The translations under genes and the position numbers were made by a program. A DNA stretch of 64,000 bases from Syngnathus acus (Eukaryota > Chordata > Actinopteri > Syngnathiformes > Syngnathidae). Positions 27,224 through 40,229 of the stretch are shown here, one piece after another; the first letter of the stretch is position 1, and the number at the start of each line of letters is the position of its first letter. The notes under the pieces were generated by a model. It was not told the origin of the DNA, did not search any database, and was given only the letters and a program-made list of their open reading frames with translations. The DNA is taken from NCBI RefSeq assembly GCF_901709675.1, contig NC_051087.1, positions 3,340,001 to 3,404,000 on the forward strand, in the 5' to 3' direction.

Positions 27224-27907
27224 CGTGACCTGGGAGGGGGCTGCATGCAATTTGATATTTTACATTTAATACAGACAAAGCAATATAGAGCGGGTATAGA
27301 AACTCTGTTGAAATGCCAGGCTTGTGAGATGGGACAAAGATAAATCATTTCAATTCATGGGACCTATACTCTGCAGAATCTCATTGAGAAGTTATCTTGA
27401 ACACAGATTGAATTTCTTGGAGCATATCCTCTTGTTTTTCCAAATAAAAAGGACACAGATGAATAATTTAACCTTGTTTGTGTAACCCTGTCGAAATATA
27501 CATAATTTATTCACACCAAAGTCGGAAACGAGTCAAAACAAGTGCTGCTCGAGCTCTGCTGTCCACTATCAGTACTGTAATGGGCGAGGACGGTCGAATG
27601 AACGCTGCTAGCTTGGCTGTCCTTCGTCTCTGTTGTACGTTTCCCTTCAAAAAACAAACATAAAATTGGACGTGGGACTCAATTATGAATGATAAACAAG
27701 TGGGTCCATTCATTCTACTCGCCTGTTTCTCGTCCTCCAGTCACATTTCACATAACAAACGTCAGAGTCGAGAGGTGGGGCGAACAGTCGTTTAACGTCG
27801 TTTAAAACCCGGATTCAACTGTCACATTTCAACTTAATAATATCATTTGTGTTCATTCTAATCGTTAACTCCATGTTTATCTCAGAAACGGTACAGCATC
27901 TACTTAC

Positions 27908-28010
27908 GGCGAGCTTTCTTGTGTGATGTCTGATTTATGACAGCGACGCCAACAAGCACCACGCTGCAACCAAGCCTGACAACTGACAGCAAATGAACCA
28001 ATCACATCTC
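27908..28010 (-). promoter_or_regulatory. pla2g6: pla2g6 5' non-coding exon and promoter
   Basis: On the minus strand a CGCC|GTAAGTA splice donor lies at 27906-27908, with a GC-rich exon-like sequence running up to about 27,980. A CCAAT box (GATTGGTT on the minus strand) lies at about 27,997. A spliced leader is required because the coding exon begins with an acceptor. The exact transcription start is inferred. Confidence 0.5.
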
Positions 28011-28104
28011 CGCTTTTCAGGAAGTAGGCGGGCCTAAACTGGAACGCGATCATTAATCGGATTTCATTCACAATATCAAGCCCAAATCAAAAAAAGAAAA
28101 TATT

Positions 28105-28138
28105 AAATACATAAATAAATAAATAAATAAATAAATAA
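28105..28138. repeat. AAAT tetranucleotide microsatellite
   Basis: About seven AAAT/TAAA units in the spacer between the divergent genes pla2g6 and cbx6. Confidence 0.9.
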
Positions 28139-28663
28139 CTTTGAAAGATGACCCAAAATACATTAATTGTAGCAACAAAATCATCATCCATCCGTTCATT
28201 TTATTGTTGGACAAATCAAGGAAAATTAGAGTGACACCTAATGATCTCAATTAAATGGTTTTACATAAGAAATTTAGGCATACCCATTTTGGCCAGTGAT
28301 CTGGGATTGTTGACCTGACATGCGCATGATTGATTTACCTTAATGTACAGCTCTTGATAAAGAAAAAACCTTACAGATGCAGTGGGAAGGTGTGGTATCA
28401 AATAGTAATAGAATTATTACAATTGTGTCCAAATATTAGGATTTGTAAGTTATGCACAATTATAGCAACAAATTAGATTCCTAACATTTATAGTCGTACT
28501 TTCTTTTTTTTTCTTTTTTTTTTTGCAAAAAAAATCATTTTGATCAGTCAGAGGACATTTCATCAACTCATTTATTTTTTTAATGATAATTACACCAAAC
28601 GATGAGGAGGAAAGTTGGCATAATTCAATAGTGTCACAAATTCTGGTCACATCTGAACCGGGA

Positions 28664-28671
28664 TGACGTCA
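28664..28671. promoter_or_regulatory. Palindromic CRE-type site upstream of cbx6
   Basis: TGACGTCA, the full palindromic CREB/ATF recognition sequence, lies 217 bases before the cbx6 start codon at the edge of a CpG-rich block (about 28,700-28,960). Position and context suit a promoter element. Use of the site is inferred. Confidence 0.45.
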
Positions 28672-28880
28672 GCTAAGAAAAAAGTAGAGCGCTCCTCCGT
28701 TCGTTGTGGTATCTTCCTCATTGCCATGACGACCAGGGGGGCCGGCCTCGACCACGTGACACACAGCGGCAAGCAGAACCCAGTAGCAGTGCGTGCGTGC
28801 GTGTCGCGGACAGTTCGGCTGCGGTCGAACCGAACAGAGCCGAACCCCCCATCTCCTGGAACCAATAGCGCATAGATAGG

Positions 28881-30018
28881 ATGGAGCTCTCGGCGATGGG
28901 CGATCGCGTCTTCGCCGCGGAAGCCATACTAAAACGCCGCGTCCGAAAGGTGAGCCGCCGCCTTCACGGTCCTCCCGCGTGTTTTGACAGATGTAATCCG
29001 CGGGAAAGTCATCCGTCATCGGCGCGTTCTCTGGTTTCGGAGGCCTCCGGTTTGCTAAGCTACATGCTAAGATAGTCTGCGAAACATTTCAAGCCATGGT
29101 TGCTGCTTTGAGGCCTTTGCCCGGGCAGTAAAAGTGACACAAAAGAAGCTCGCTTGTGAAATGGTGAGACCGGCGGGAGGAGTTTTTAAGATGGGGCATG
29201 ATTTATGCTGCAGCTAGCACTGGCTAAAGCTACACGGCCACAGTGGGCGTGCATACCACAGATGTCTCTTGTTAAACGTAACTTTTGTCTTTTCCTCCCG
29301 CAAGATGCTTTTTTAAAGAAAACAGGCTTTTCTTCTTTATTATGGTGACCTCTTTTCTGTTTTGACCATTTCCAGTAGTCCCTTTAATTTTGTTGGGGGC
29401 CATAAGGTCAGTAAACAATACCAGGGGCTTGCTCAGGTCAAGTGTCAGGTCCATGCAGTGAACCAGGAACACCCCCACCCCCTCCAGTGACCTCTGAATG
29501 GCCTTCACTCAAAACTTTCACTAAGCTTCTTGCCATCTGTCTGTTAAATCAGTTCATCTCAATGTTGGTTCATTGGGGGGTCACAAAACAATTTTCAATA
29601 ATTTATGCGTCATTATCAGAAAACAACAAAATTCTAAAAAAAGAGGTCATGTTTTGGAAAAATCGATGGATAAATTTGGATTTATCGATAAACAGCTGAA
29701 CGTGAACGTGTGTTTTTATTGCAGGGGCAACTTGAATATTTGGTGAAATGGAAGGGATGGGCAATGAAGTAAGTGCTGTGTCGATTGGTCATGTGTACTG
29801 TGAATGTCTAAATATAGATTTATTTAATTATATATTTAAAAAAAAAAAAAAAAAAAGTCTATTTCAAGATGTGTCCTCTTTTGATGAGTTCTTTGTGCTC
29901 ATTCAGGGACAGCACCTGGGAGCCAGAGGAGAATATTCTGGATGACAGGCTTATACTTGGCTTTGAGCAAAAGTGAGTAGATGGCTTCCATTTAAAATAC
30001 GTCTTCATCATTTTAAAA

Positions 30019-30063
<45 letters not shown>

Positions 30064-31816
30064 CTAAATTTAAATAATCACCATAATTTGTTTTTCCCCA
30101 GAGAACGAGAGCGGGAACGTAGCGGGCCAAAAAAGCGGGGCCCAAAATCCAAAAACCTTGTGATTAAGGTAAATAAATTTTTAGAATTGATTATCTTATC
30201 GATTATTCCATTGTTTACACGGGGGAAAGTTGCTCCATATTTTTTTAAATAGTGGTCTGAAGCCTGAATTGTTTGGGTCAACTTGAATAAGTCAAAGTCA
30301 TGAGTGAGCTGTAAAAATGCTGGTACACCCTCGACTAGGTTTAGTAGTGCTACTCGATAAAATCTAATTGCGATGATTTTTTTCCTGCAATTTTGCTATT
30401 TAATATACCAGTATTTTTTTTTCAAGGTCCACTTCCTGTTTTTTTTTTAACAAACACAACTTAATCTATTTCAATAAAAAATATGAATAGTATAGTTCAA
30501 TAGTAATAGTTCAATGATGGCCTGTAAAGGAGTGTTTTTTTTTTTCTTTTCTTCATTCGGCATACTTTGTACATAATGCTTTTAAACAAGTTGTACGTTC
30601 TGCAGTTAAGCAAATTAAAAGTGTCGGCCCAGCCTTTAAAAGTCAAATGTCGAGTGTGCTTTTGCATACAATAGAGAGAAAAAAATGTCATACATCACAT
30701 TTTTTTATTGTCATGTCTCCAACGTTTGGTAAAACAAATGCTGCTTTCCAGCCTCAGAAAGGAGAAACAAGCACTCGATGCGCAAAATCCTGCCAAGCCA
30801 CATCGCGCTCCGTTTCCAGCCGAGCGACTTCTTCCGCCTCCTCTTCCTCGCCTCACCCTTTGGCGCCCACATCCCCGAAGCTCAGCTCCCTGGCCGCAAC
30901 CCACAAGCTGAAGAAAGACATTCACCGCTGCCACCGCATGTCCCGCCGGCCCCTGCCCCGCTCGGACCCCATGGCGTCCTCTTTCTCCGGGCCCGGCGGC
31001 TTCCCGTCCCGCCCTCACGCCTCGCCTTTTTCCGAGACCGTGCGCATCCTCAACCGCCGCGTGAAGCCCCGCGAGGTCAAGCGGGGCCGCATCATCCTTA
31101 ATCTGAAGGTAATCGACAAGCCGGGTCGCAGCGGATCGAGCGTCGGCGGCTCTCGGAATGTCCCGGGGGGGCGCCAGAACATCCCGTCCCGCAATCGCAT
31201 CATCGGGAAGAAGGGAGAAGTTCCCTATAGACCTTTCCAGCCCCCGCTGAAGATGCTCGGCTTCCCCATGTACGGGAAGCCTTTTGGGCTGCAGTGCGGG
31301 GGCCCCCTGGCCTTCCACCCTCAACCGGGGTCCTGCAACGCCAGGAACACCCGTCCCACACCGTCCCACTTGCACGCTTCCGCACTTCCTTCCCAGTCCA
31401 ACGGGAATCCTAAAACCTCCCGTTCTTTCCCGCCTTCCGGAGAGCCGGCACAATCCAAAAGTCCCGCCGAATCTCCAAATATCCCCCCGTCCGCTCCCGC
31501 CAACCCCTCTGCGTCGGCCGCACTGCCCGCTGGGGAGGACGCCGCTGACGCCCTAGGCGCCTCCTTGCCCCAAGGGGGCGGCGGCCCGCCAGAACAAGCC
31601 AGGGTGCCCGCTGAGGGCGACCCCGACTGGCACCCGCAAATAGGATCCAGCTGCAAGGACGTGGTGGTCACAGACGTCACCACCAACCTGGTCACCGTCA
31701 CCATCAAGGAGTTCCCTTCCCCCGCTTCGTGCCCCGCCTCGCCCATCACGGCGGAAGGCGCCGCATCACCGTGCTCCGCCTCTGACAGCCCGGAGAACAA
31801 CCCAGCCAAGCCATAA
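28881..31816 (+). CDS. cbx6: Chromobox protein homolog 6 (Polycomb CBX)
   Basis: This is a nuclear Polycomb PRC1 subunit that reads methylated H3K27 and supports gene silencing. Five exons join in phase: 28881-28949, 29725-29768, 29907-29972, 30102-30168 and 30752-31816, giving 436 residues. An alternative acceptor 6 bases further in at 30758 is also in frame. The chromodomain covers about residues 10-62: MELSAMGDRVFAAEAIL, EYLVKWKGW, DSTWEPEENILD. The family's aromatic cage residues are in place. It is followed by an AT-hook-like KKRGPKSK segment. Further on are LKKDIHRCHRMSRRPLPR and SETVRILNRRVKPRE, conserved in CBX6. The C-terminal Polycomb box (DVVVTDVTTNLVTVTIKEF, about residues 385-404) is what contacts RING1. 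The linker is rich in Pro and Ser. The ATG lies in a CpG-rich first exon. The a or b paralogue is not decided. Confidence 0.95.
30023..30058. repeat. TA microsatellite in cbx6 intron 3
   Basis: About 18 TA units lying about 43 bases before the next cbx6 exon. Confidence 0.93.
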
Positions 31817-32922
31817 CAAACCTTAAGCATTGCATAGCTGCCGTCCCTTTATGTCCAAAATTACACAAATGCTCACTTTTTTGCGAGGTATTAATTTAAC
31901 AATACAGTAAACATAATAGCAACAGAACCTGGCGGTGAACAGTTACAAACCACGAGTCAGTGATGCCCTCCATTCTAATTAGTTCATCCTCACCATGAAC
32001 TATTATCCCATTTCAAACTCTCTCCCAAGACGTTGGGCGTTGCATATTGGAACCATGTCGAAGTGTCCTTGAGCAAGATACTGAACCTCCTGATGCTGCG
32101 TCATCAAGAGGGAATTGAACTAACAGTGTGAAGCGCTCTTTCAACAAAAAAAAAAAAAGATTTTTTAAATAGCAAACTCCAAATGGGTGTTTATCGTATG
32201 TTTTTTATTACCTTGCATTTACTTGAATTATTTTGACAAATAAATGAATTAATTTGGACCCTCAACAATCTCCCAAACTAGATTTTTTGCATTTTGCCTA
32301 GTGGAAAAATTGTGTTTTAGGCCCTCCCCCCCTCCCCAATTGTTACGCCGACTCTCGACCTCAGAACTCGTCACCCTGTTGTACTCTCATATCATAACAG
32401 TATTACAACGTTCCCCAAATAAATTGCCTTACAGCTGCTAACCCCCCACCCCGCACCCCTGCCACACAACTTAAGCATGAATATGAAGACGCAAGCTTGT
32501 AAAAACAAAGAGGAAAAAAAAAATGACACGTCTCCCGTTGTTCTGCGTACTGGACGGTTTGTTGTCACTACTCGTGGGTTCACTCGGAGGGGCTCATTCC
32601 AAAAATGGGCCACGGGTCTTTTGAATTTGACGATTTCTGGAATGAGCTGTTGCGAGTACCCTAGATCTCCGCTAAGTTTGGGTAGAAGTTGTGTTGAATT
32701 GTACTAAGGTGTGAATTAGGGGCTCGCATCCTTTTTCTGTTGTCATATGGGGTAGCACAACTCCACTTAGTGGCCTATATTTCTACCAAATAGGGATTAA
32801 TATTATTTTATTTTTTTCTAGTCGGGTTTTCCCTTTTTTAATGCTCTGCTTGTATAATTTCCAGTGTTTTATTTAGCACTGTTTTTTTAAAAGGAAGGAG
32901 CCTTGTTTGTTGAATTGAGGAA

Positions 32923-32928
32923 AATAAA
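32923..32928 (+). terminator. cbx6: Likely cbx6 polyadenylation signal
   Basis: AATAAA lies about 1.1 kb after the cbx6 stop, followed within 40 bases by a GTGTTCGTTGT-type GT-rich stretch. The intervening sequence shows no gene and is best read as 3' UTR. Confidence 0.5.
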
Positions 32929-33540
32929 AAAGTGCTTTTTAAGCCTTTGTGTTCGTTGTACTGTAAACCACCTTTTCAAAATATGCATAATTACGTTCAG
33001 TGTGATGCAATTCAAGAAAGTTAGCTCGTTTCGGAGTTCTGTTCACGGGAGACATTGTAATGTATCTTTCTGAAGCATGTTTTCAATTGTACAAATGATA
33101 TATCTCATGTTACCTGTGCACTCGTTGTATTCTGTGTTTTTCCTTTTATGAGACTTTAAATTAAAAAGCTGTGAAGAAGCACTTTGCCCCATAAGTTTTT
33201 TCCCCCCCCAATGAAACTTCTCCCGAATAGCTTGGATGAGAATTTTTCCTGCATGGCATTGAAGGCATCATTTTATGGCCAATTTACACAGAAATCCAGG
33301 TAATTCCAAGTAGTTCCTTCACAATAAAACACTTTGTTGGCCTTACCTTCAAACTGAAGTTCCTTTTGACATGTATTTCTAATTTGCCTTCGTCAAGCAC
33401 CAACACAGATGCTCATAAATGCATTTTTCAGGAATCCCACAGGGTGGCGCTATTGTGCAACACAAAAAGGCCACGACGCCCTCGGATTCGTCACGAAAGC
33501 TAGTTCAATAGCAATGTATTCTTTCCATTATTTTCGCTCA

Positions 33541-33834
33541 CAGATGTCAAACTCAAGGCCCGGGGGCCAGATACGGCCCGCCACATCATTTGATGTGGCC
33601 CGGGAAGACAAATTATGCATCACATTCGTGTGTCATTACTAGAATTGAAAATTGTCTTCACTTTTAATATCTTTTTTTTAAATATTTGACCAGTTTTTAC
33701 TCGTCTGATTTGAAAATGAGTTATTTGTCCATTTGTTTTGTAGATTTTACTGTATATAATATGAGGTATTCATAATGGCCCTCCGAAAGGAGATTACAAT
33801 ACGGCCCGTGAAAAAAACAAGTTTGACACCCCTG
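33541..33834. mobile_element. hAT-type non-autonomous element
   Basis: The left end reads CAGATGTCAAACTCAAGGCC and the right end AAGTTTGACACCCCTG. These form imperfect terminal inverted repeats of the CAGGGGTGTCAAACT class seen in vertebrate hAT-derived elements. Internal GGCCCG blocks pair with each other. There is no coding capacity and no clear 8-bp target duplication, so it is probably old. Confidence 0.75.
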
Positions 33835-33839
33835 TCCTA

Positions 33840-34970
33840 GCTGCTTTGAAATGACTTTCGATGACACCGATGACACTTGTCTATTTCATGCAGCGAGTGA
33901 CCTCTATTGAGAGGCCAGGCGGAATTAAAGTCGTCCCCGTGGTGTCATCAGTGGCCCACTTCTGTGCAAGTGCGTGCGTGCGCATGCCATGTCGGCCACC
34001 TCTGAGATTAAGCTGAAATCTAGGCTGCAGGTCACACCAAATATTAACTCTAGTCAAGTGGAATATGATGAAGCCTCATTTTGAGTAGTTAGGACTGAAA
34101 TGAGAAACCTTAAGCATTACTTGACTTTTTCAGTCATGTTTGTAGCCCCCATTAATTTAATGACAGCTAATTTATACCAGAAGAAAAATGACCAAGAAAA
34201 AAAAATCAGATTTCTGAATTCTGCTCAAATCTTCCAACGTTGATGCTAACCATGTTATTTTGCATCGTTTGTTAGTATTAAGAGAAGTAAACCTCATTCG
34301 CATGACCTTGTTTGTTAGCGTGATGTGGCTAACGCATTAGCATGCATTTTCAGCAGCATTATTCGGTTGCTTTCGTTTTACTTTCAGCTCACTTTCTTCA
34401 ATTTCTCTCCTTATTTACTCATCTACACTCTGTGTTATTTCCCGGACATTTAACTGAGCAAAGCAATTGATTTATTCCCTTTCATTGTGTTTGAGAACTG
34501 TGAATGTGGCCCATTAATGTTTAATGACAATTCGCTTCCAGTTTTCTCTAATGTTACGGATGTGTGGAGGTATATGATATATAATAAGATATAATTTGAA
34601 TTTAATGCAATACAGATAATTTTTTTTGCTTGTGTATCTTTAAAATAAAAAAAATACATAGGAAGTGGATTTAACATAATCGCTGATGTCATCACAATTG
34701 CAATATTACATATTTTAAATAAATACATTATCTTTACTTCTGGGACAAAACAACTTTCATATGGCCTATAACTAAAATAATTGAGGTATTCTGATATTGT
34801 GAATTAATTTTGTGTGGATATTTTTGAAAAGGGATGGGAGAATACTCTTGACTGCAAGGCAGAAGCTCAAACCACTTGGACGACTCGGTCTTGCAGTGGT
34901 CCTACAAATAGAACAATATGACATTTCATTGTCACCTTTTTTTTTTTTTCTGCTTCTTGTCATGCTACAT
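33840..34970. other. Intergenic between cbx6 and nptxr, no gene recognised
   Basis: A/T-rich sequence without splice-consistent exons. It may include nptxr promoter elements, but none can be identified with confidence. Confidence 0.5.
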
Positions 34971-34977
34971 CCTGCCA

Positions 34978-34980
34978 TGC

Positions 34981-35018
<38 letters not shown>
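34978..35018. repeat. CA microsatellite upstream of nptxr
   Basis: About 20 CA units about 300 bases before the nptxr start codon. The nptxr frame is open upstream through this repeat, but that extension is low-complexity and is not believed to be translated. Confidence 0.93.
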
Positions 35019-35023
<5 letters not shown>

Positions 35024-35319
35024 TTGATCCATCACTGCCTTGTTTGTTCACACTGCTGCTACTGCGAATTCACCCCGGCCATCCTGCTGCGACTGACGCA
35101 GAGGCACACAGCTTGGCTCCTCCTCCTCCTCCTCCTCTTGCACGGTGCAGTCTCCATGGCAACACACAGAGGAGAGAGCAGCTTAGCAACAACACGACGA
35201 GCATCCAGACTGCTCGCTACTCCAGAGCAGCAGACATCCTCCGAGAGAATCCTCTCCAGTTGTCACGTTTACATTTTTCATTGATATTGAGAAGGATATT
35301 TTTTTTGATTTACAGTACA

Positions 35320-38300
35320 ATGAAGTTCATGGTGGTTCTGGTGGGCGCTGGCACGCTGGCCTTCCTTGGCGCCGTCATCTGCATCTTTGCCAGCGTTTAC
35401 CCCCGCAAACACGCCGTGGCTCTGGCCGACAACGGCACCCTGACGTCAGAGACGCTCCTCCAGCCTCTGGAGCGGCCCGGCGCGGTGGCTCACGCCGGCC
35501 CGCTCGGTGCTCTGCACGGCGCCGACTCCTACGGCGGAGAGAACGGACTGGGCTTGGGGCTTCCCACGTTGAATGAGCTCGACATCGGCGAGGAGACCGG
35601 CCGAGGTTCAGCCAAGGTGTTCAGCTACAGCCGACTCATCTGCACACCGGTTCCGCTCGGGGACTGTAAGAGGAAAGAAGCGGGGCAGCAGCCGCTGGCG
35701 GACGACCCTCTCGTCGATGAGGACTGGACGTTCCTCCGCACCACCGCGGAGGAGCTCCGGCAGATGGTCATGCAGCAGAACGACCAGATCCTCATGGACC
35801 AGAGAACGATTCGCGAGCTGACAGGAAAGCTGAGTGAGTGCGAGAGCGGCCTGGAAGAGGAGGACAACGGGAGGGCCGGACCCGAACGCAGTATCGGGGT
35901 CTGGAGCGGGAACCGGCGGGTCATGGCCGGGGACGACGTCAGCTCTTCGGCCGCCTCGCAGCTGCAGACGGCCCGAGCCGTGGAGGAGCTTGCTCGGGCC
36001 ATCATGGACCTGAAGGACCGAATTGAGAAGCTCGAGGTAAGAGCAGATTGATATTGTTATTCCACAATGCAATTTTTTTTCTTTGTTTAAAATAACTCAA
36101 TATCAAAAGATTAGTATTTTTTTTAACTTTAACTTCAACTTGACCAAGTTCCTTCCCAAGTGTAATATTTGAGAAGCCAAAATTGCCCAAAGTCAGTTGC
36201 CCAACACTTCATGTCAGCATAATTGCTCAAGACAATTTTCACTTATTATCACCATATCAATTAAAAACATTGCACTTGCTAAAAAGAATTATACATCTAT
36301 GTCGATTCTTAGTCACTGCAAATAGAATCAAGGCAACCAGACGTTTGCTGAATTTTCGCACTTCGTCTTGCTTTTCCCAAAACGTTTAATATATTGGGCA
36401 ATTATAAGGTGACGATTTGATGATCTAAATCGTGACGAAGGAAGGCCTTTGATTGGAAGTGTTTGCCACCAGCATCCTTCACCCCGACACGCCCCAGTAC
36501 TGTGACAGCAGCATTTCTCCCTCCCTTCATTCCACATGCAGGATAGAGAGACATAAATAAAAGATGAAGCTGGCCAGGTTGTGCAGAGAAAGGTCAGCTT
36601 CTTAACAGCTTGCGTGTTTGTGTGTGTGTGGGCGAAGATGGAGACAGGGGCACGCTTCGAAATAAATAGACAGTTCCAAGGTTATCAATTTGCATCCTGG
36701 GCATGCAGTCCTTGCCTCAGCAACTCTTGATATTTATTCATCTTTTGTTTTGTTTTTTAAGTCAGTATTGATTGACACGACATCATTATACTTCAGTCAC
36801 CCTTGACAAACAAGACAATCAATATAGATGATTGTCTTGTCTATTTTGCTGAATGAGAAAAAAATAACTGCCAAATCCTTAAAGTTAAATTAATTTCTTT
36901 TCTGTTTCAATTCTACGGGCATGTAAGTGTTAATCAAATAATCCCGAGTGAGCGTATTTTTGCCCACATAAAAGAAAACCCCAAAAGTCAGAATTTGGAA
37001 TGATTTATTTTTTTTTCTGAATGACAAGAACATTTCTTTTGAAGTTAGAACGACTCAGTATTTGGCTTCCTCCAGGCAGAGATCGGCCCAGCTGCTTTGA
37101 ACCTCACGGACACGTCTACAGGAACAAGCAGCAGCAGCAGCACACCGATGACCACCAAGCCCCCCACTCCACCCACCGGCAACACCAACCCCCTGCCCCC
37201 AGGCCCGGTGCCGGCAGCCCCCGGGGCCAGACGACCGGGCTCTCCCGCCTCCAAGCCCCAGGCCAAGGGGACCCCGGGTCGCGGGAAAGCTCCGTGGAGG
37301 GTGGAGGACCTGGAGGGTGAGCTGGAGAGGAAAATAAAAATGTTGGAGAAGGAGCGGCAGGCCATGAGGAAGGAGACACAAGGGCAGTATGAGAAGATCA
37401 CCCAGGGCTTGGACACCGCCAATCACCGCGTCAGTGAACTGGAGCACAGTGAGTGGGCTTTACCAAAAGGCAGCTGGATATTAAAAGCATATTCTCGTAT
37501 AGCAACTTTATGTCTCGCTACCTCAAATACTTTTAGCACCCTTTTAAATTCTAATTTTGTCTTGAGTCATCCAATTTGTCGAGGAAGCTTCTTCTCGCGA
37601 AATTCATTGCTTGAGAGACAAAGAAAAAAAACGTATAGTTGAGGGTGGCTCCATCTGTCTCGTGTTGCTTTTAGATTCTTTTAAGTCTTTTCGAGGCGCT
37701 ACCCAGAGCCTGATCATTAGTGGAGCTCTTACTTGGAGCAACAACAACGTTCTTGTGTCACCATTCACAAGTGGCGCCGTCTTCTGTCAACATTCTTTCT
37801 TTTGAAAGCCCTAACAGAGCCATCCTTCCCCGACGGCTTCGTGCTGTCCTTCCCCATGCGCACCAACTACATGTACGGCCTGGTCCGGAAGGAGATCACC
37901 GAGATGTACGCCTTCACCGCTTGTCTGTGGCTGAAGGCTAAGGAAGACGGGATCGGTACACCTTTCTCCTACTCGGTACCCGGACAGCCTAACGAGCTGG
38001 TGTTGCTGCAGGGTGTCCACAACCCCGTGGAGCTGCTCATTAATGATAAGGTACGAAGCCAGATCTTGATCTAGATCTAGTCGAAATAATACGTTGTTTT
38101 AACAAAGCACAATATTATATTGTGTTTTTTTTTTGTTTTTTGTTTGCTGAGAACACAACCGATTGCTACGCGTTCTTACTCTGTGCGACAAAAGATTCCG
38201 ATTAACTAACAATCGGTCAGGCTACCAATTGATCGCAAGCGACGGTCGTATGCCAGCCAGACATTTAGCATGAGAAAGTAGCAAAAGCGGCCTTGGATTG

Positions 38301-39498
38301 TCACTCAACACATGAATTTTGATCCAAATCAAAGTCCATTGTTCAAAAAAAATAAAGATTGTCAATACAGAGTCAACCTTTGTGAACAAACACATGGTAG
38401 CTAGCGTGAGCTAGCTTGATAAGCTAATGTAGCAGCCTTTAGGTTCAGTTGTGTCAAATGACACACTTGTGTCACAAAGTAACAAGTCACAAAGAAAGTT
38501 AAAACTTTACAACCCTGCCAAGCCAACACGACTTGTATGTGGACATTTCACTCGGCTAACTCGTCCTCACATTCACTCCCAGGTAGCACAGTTGCCGCTG
38601 TCGCTCCCTCAAGACGCATGGCAGCATATCTGCGTTAGCTGGACCTTGAGGGACGGTGTGTGGAAGGCCTACCAGGGTGGCAAGATGAAGGGGCGGGGAG
38701 AAGGACTGGCCGCCTGGCACCCCATCAAACCTGGTGGGGTGCTCATCCTGGGCCAGGAGCAGGTAAAAAATGTTTGAAATGTTCGGAGGGAATTGGATGC
38801 TATCCTTGTGCTATTCACGGAAACTCACATTTTCCACAAAAGGAAATCCGATTTTGTTCTATTGATGTTGAAGAGTTTTTTTTGGTTGAATCGTAATTTT
38901 GCGGACACGCTAATGTTAGCATGTTGCTTTGTTTGTCACTTTTCAGGGGTTATACGTTCCATGATCACCAATTGCGGCTGATCGACGGATTTCCTTGAGT
39001 TAATAATTGAAAATGCAAAATAAGGAATAAGTATTGCTGCTGGTGCAAGTTCTTCTTCCATTTACAAGACAAAGGAGAAGAATGGTAGTCAAGGGAACTA
39101 CCAAACGGGATAGGGAAGGAGGAATTTGGGAGTAATGTTTTTTTGGGAGGGTCTGGTACAACTTGAATTTCAGAAGATTCCTGCCCTGTAATAAATAGAA
39201 AACAAACAAAATGATTATCCTGAACCACACCTTTCTTTCTCCCCAACCCAAGGACACCCTCGGCGGACGTTTCGATGCCTCCCAGGCGCTGGTTGGTGAA
39301 CTCTCCCAGTTCAACTTATGGGACCGGGTATTGAAGCCCGCCGAAGTCGCCGCCCTGGCGGAATGCAACTCCTCGGTACTCGGGAACATCGCCCCCTGGA
39401 CCGATCTGGACGTAGACGTCTATGGAGGAGCCATCAAGGAGTCCTTAGACCCCTGCCACGCTGCTGAGAGATCCAACCCCTCCAGCCCAAAACAGTGA
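35320..39498 (+). CDS. nptxr: Neuronal pentraxin receptor
   Basis: This is a membrane-anchored neuronal pentraxin that clusters AMPA receptors at excitatory synapses. Five exons join in phase: 35320-36036, 37076-37448, 37818-38050, 38583-38762 and 39253-39498, giving 582 residues (human 500). Residues 1-28 (MKFMVVLVGAGTLAFLGAVI onwards) form an uncleaved type II anchor, as in human NPTXR. Residues about 145-245 and 335-360 are heptad-rich and predict coiled coil for multimer assembly. The pentraxin domain covers about residue 370 to the end, with FVLSFPMRTNYMY, TACLWLKA, the HICVSW pentraxin signature, LILGQEQDTLGGRFDASQA and the final ILGNIAPW-like segment (VLGNIAPW). The ATG lies 4 bases after a TTTACAG that could be an acceptor, so an upstream 5' UTR exon is possible. 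A Pro/Thr-rich insert in exon 2 accounts for part of the extra length. Confidence 0.95.
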
Positions 39499-40211
39499 GG
39501 GCCGAGAGAGTGCGAGATTTTGTCGAGGGGTAAATTAAATGACTTGAGAATGTAAAGCATTTGTTCGGAGCTCGGGGAGCTGACGGGACGTAGCTAATCT
39601 AATGTTAAGAGCTCGTCTGTTTTCCATGTGGGTGTGTTTGGTGTTTAGTTCTAAACTGAGAATGAGGTTAGTCTTGGGATTGATTACCTTCGTTGGGTAA
39701 TCAAAACACAAGCTTGTAGATGGACTATCAGTGCTAGTTTGGGTCAATCATCTCTGTGAAGTGAAAAATCATAGCTTCGAGGTCTTCGGGTTGTGATGCA
39801 GGTGTAGTCGGTGAAGATGGAAAGCTTTTGTGTCCCCTCATGTTGTGTTTATTGCTGAAATCGAGTTCTCGAGGATTCTCAAGATCATGACGTCATGTTC
39901 AAGTGTCCATACTCCTCCCACCATTCGCAGTGATCTAATAGCGTAAACGTGTAATTATTGTGTGTTTATGTAGCCTTGCTAATGTCGGCCGCCCCGCGGT
40001 AGTTGACGCAATCGCACAATCGGGAAAAGCAGTACTCTCGATCCATTCGCACTTTGATGCCAAACTGTGATTTAGAAGATTAAATTGTACCCTGGCTAAA
40101 CCCCACAGAATGTTTTTTTTAATGTTCGGATTTTTGTCCCTCTCAAGACGTCTTGTTTGGGTAAATTGAAAATTCCGTTTGTAAAGAATATTAAAAGTCA
40201 TCAAGTAATTC

Positions 40212-40217
40212 AATAAA
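40212..40217 (+). terminator. nptxr: Likely nptxr polyadenylation signal
   Basis: AATAAA lies about 710 bases after the nptxr stop and just before a T-rich tract. Intervening sequence has no gene and is best read as 3' UTR. Confidence 0.45.
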
Positions 40218-40229
40218 AATGTTTTTTTT

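Noticed and set aside
30695-31830. Long minus-strand open frames opposite the last cbx6 exon
   Set aside because: Shadows caused by the high GC of the Pro/Ser-rich cbx6 linker. The plus frame carries conserved CBX6 motifs.
34918-35319. Upstream extension of the nptxr frame as extra N-terminus
   Set aside because: The extension is a translated CA repeat and poly-T tract. Family members start at MKF with the membrane anchor immediately after it.
37045-37447. Minus-strand open frames opposite nptxr exon 2
   Set aside because: GC-rich shadows. The plus frame continues in phase into the pentraxin domain.
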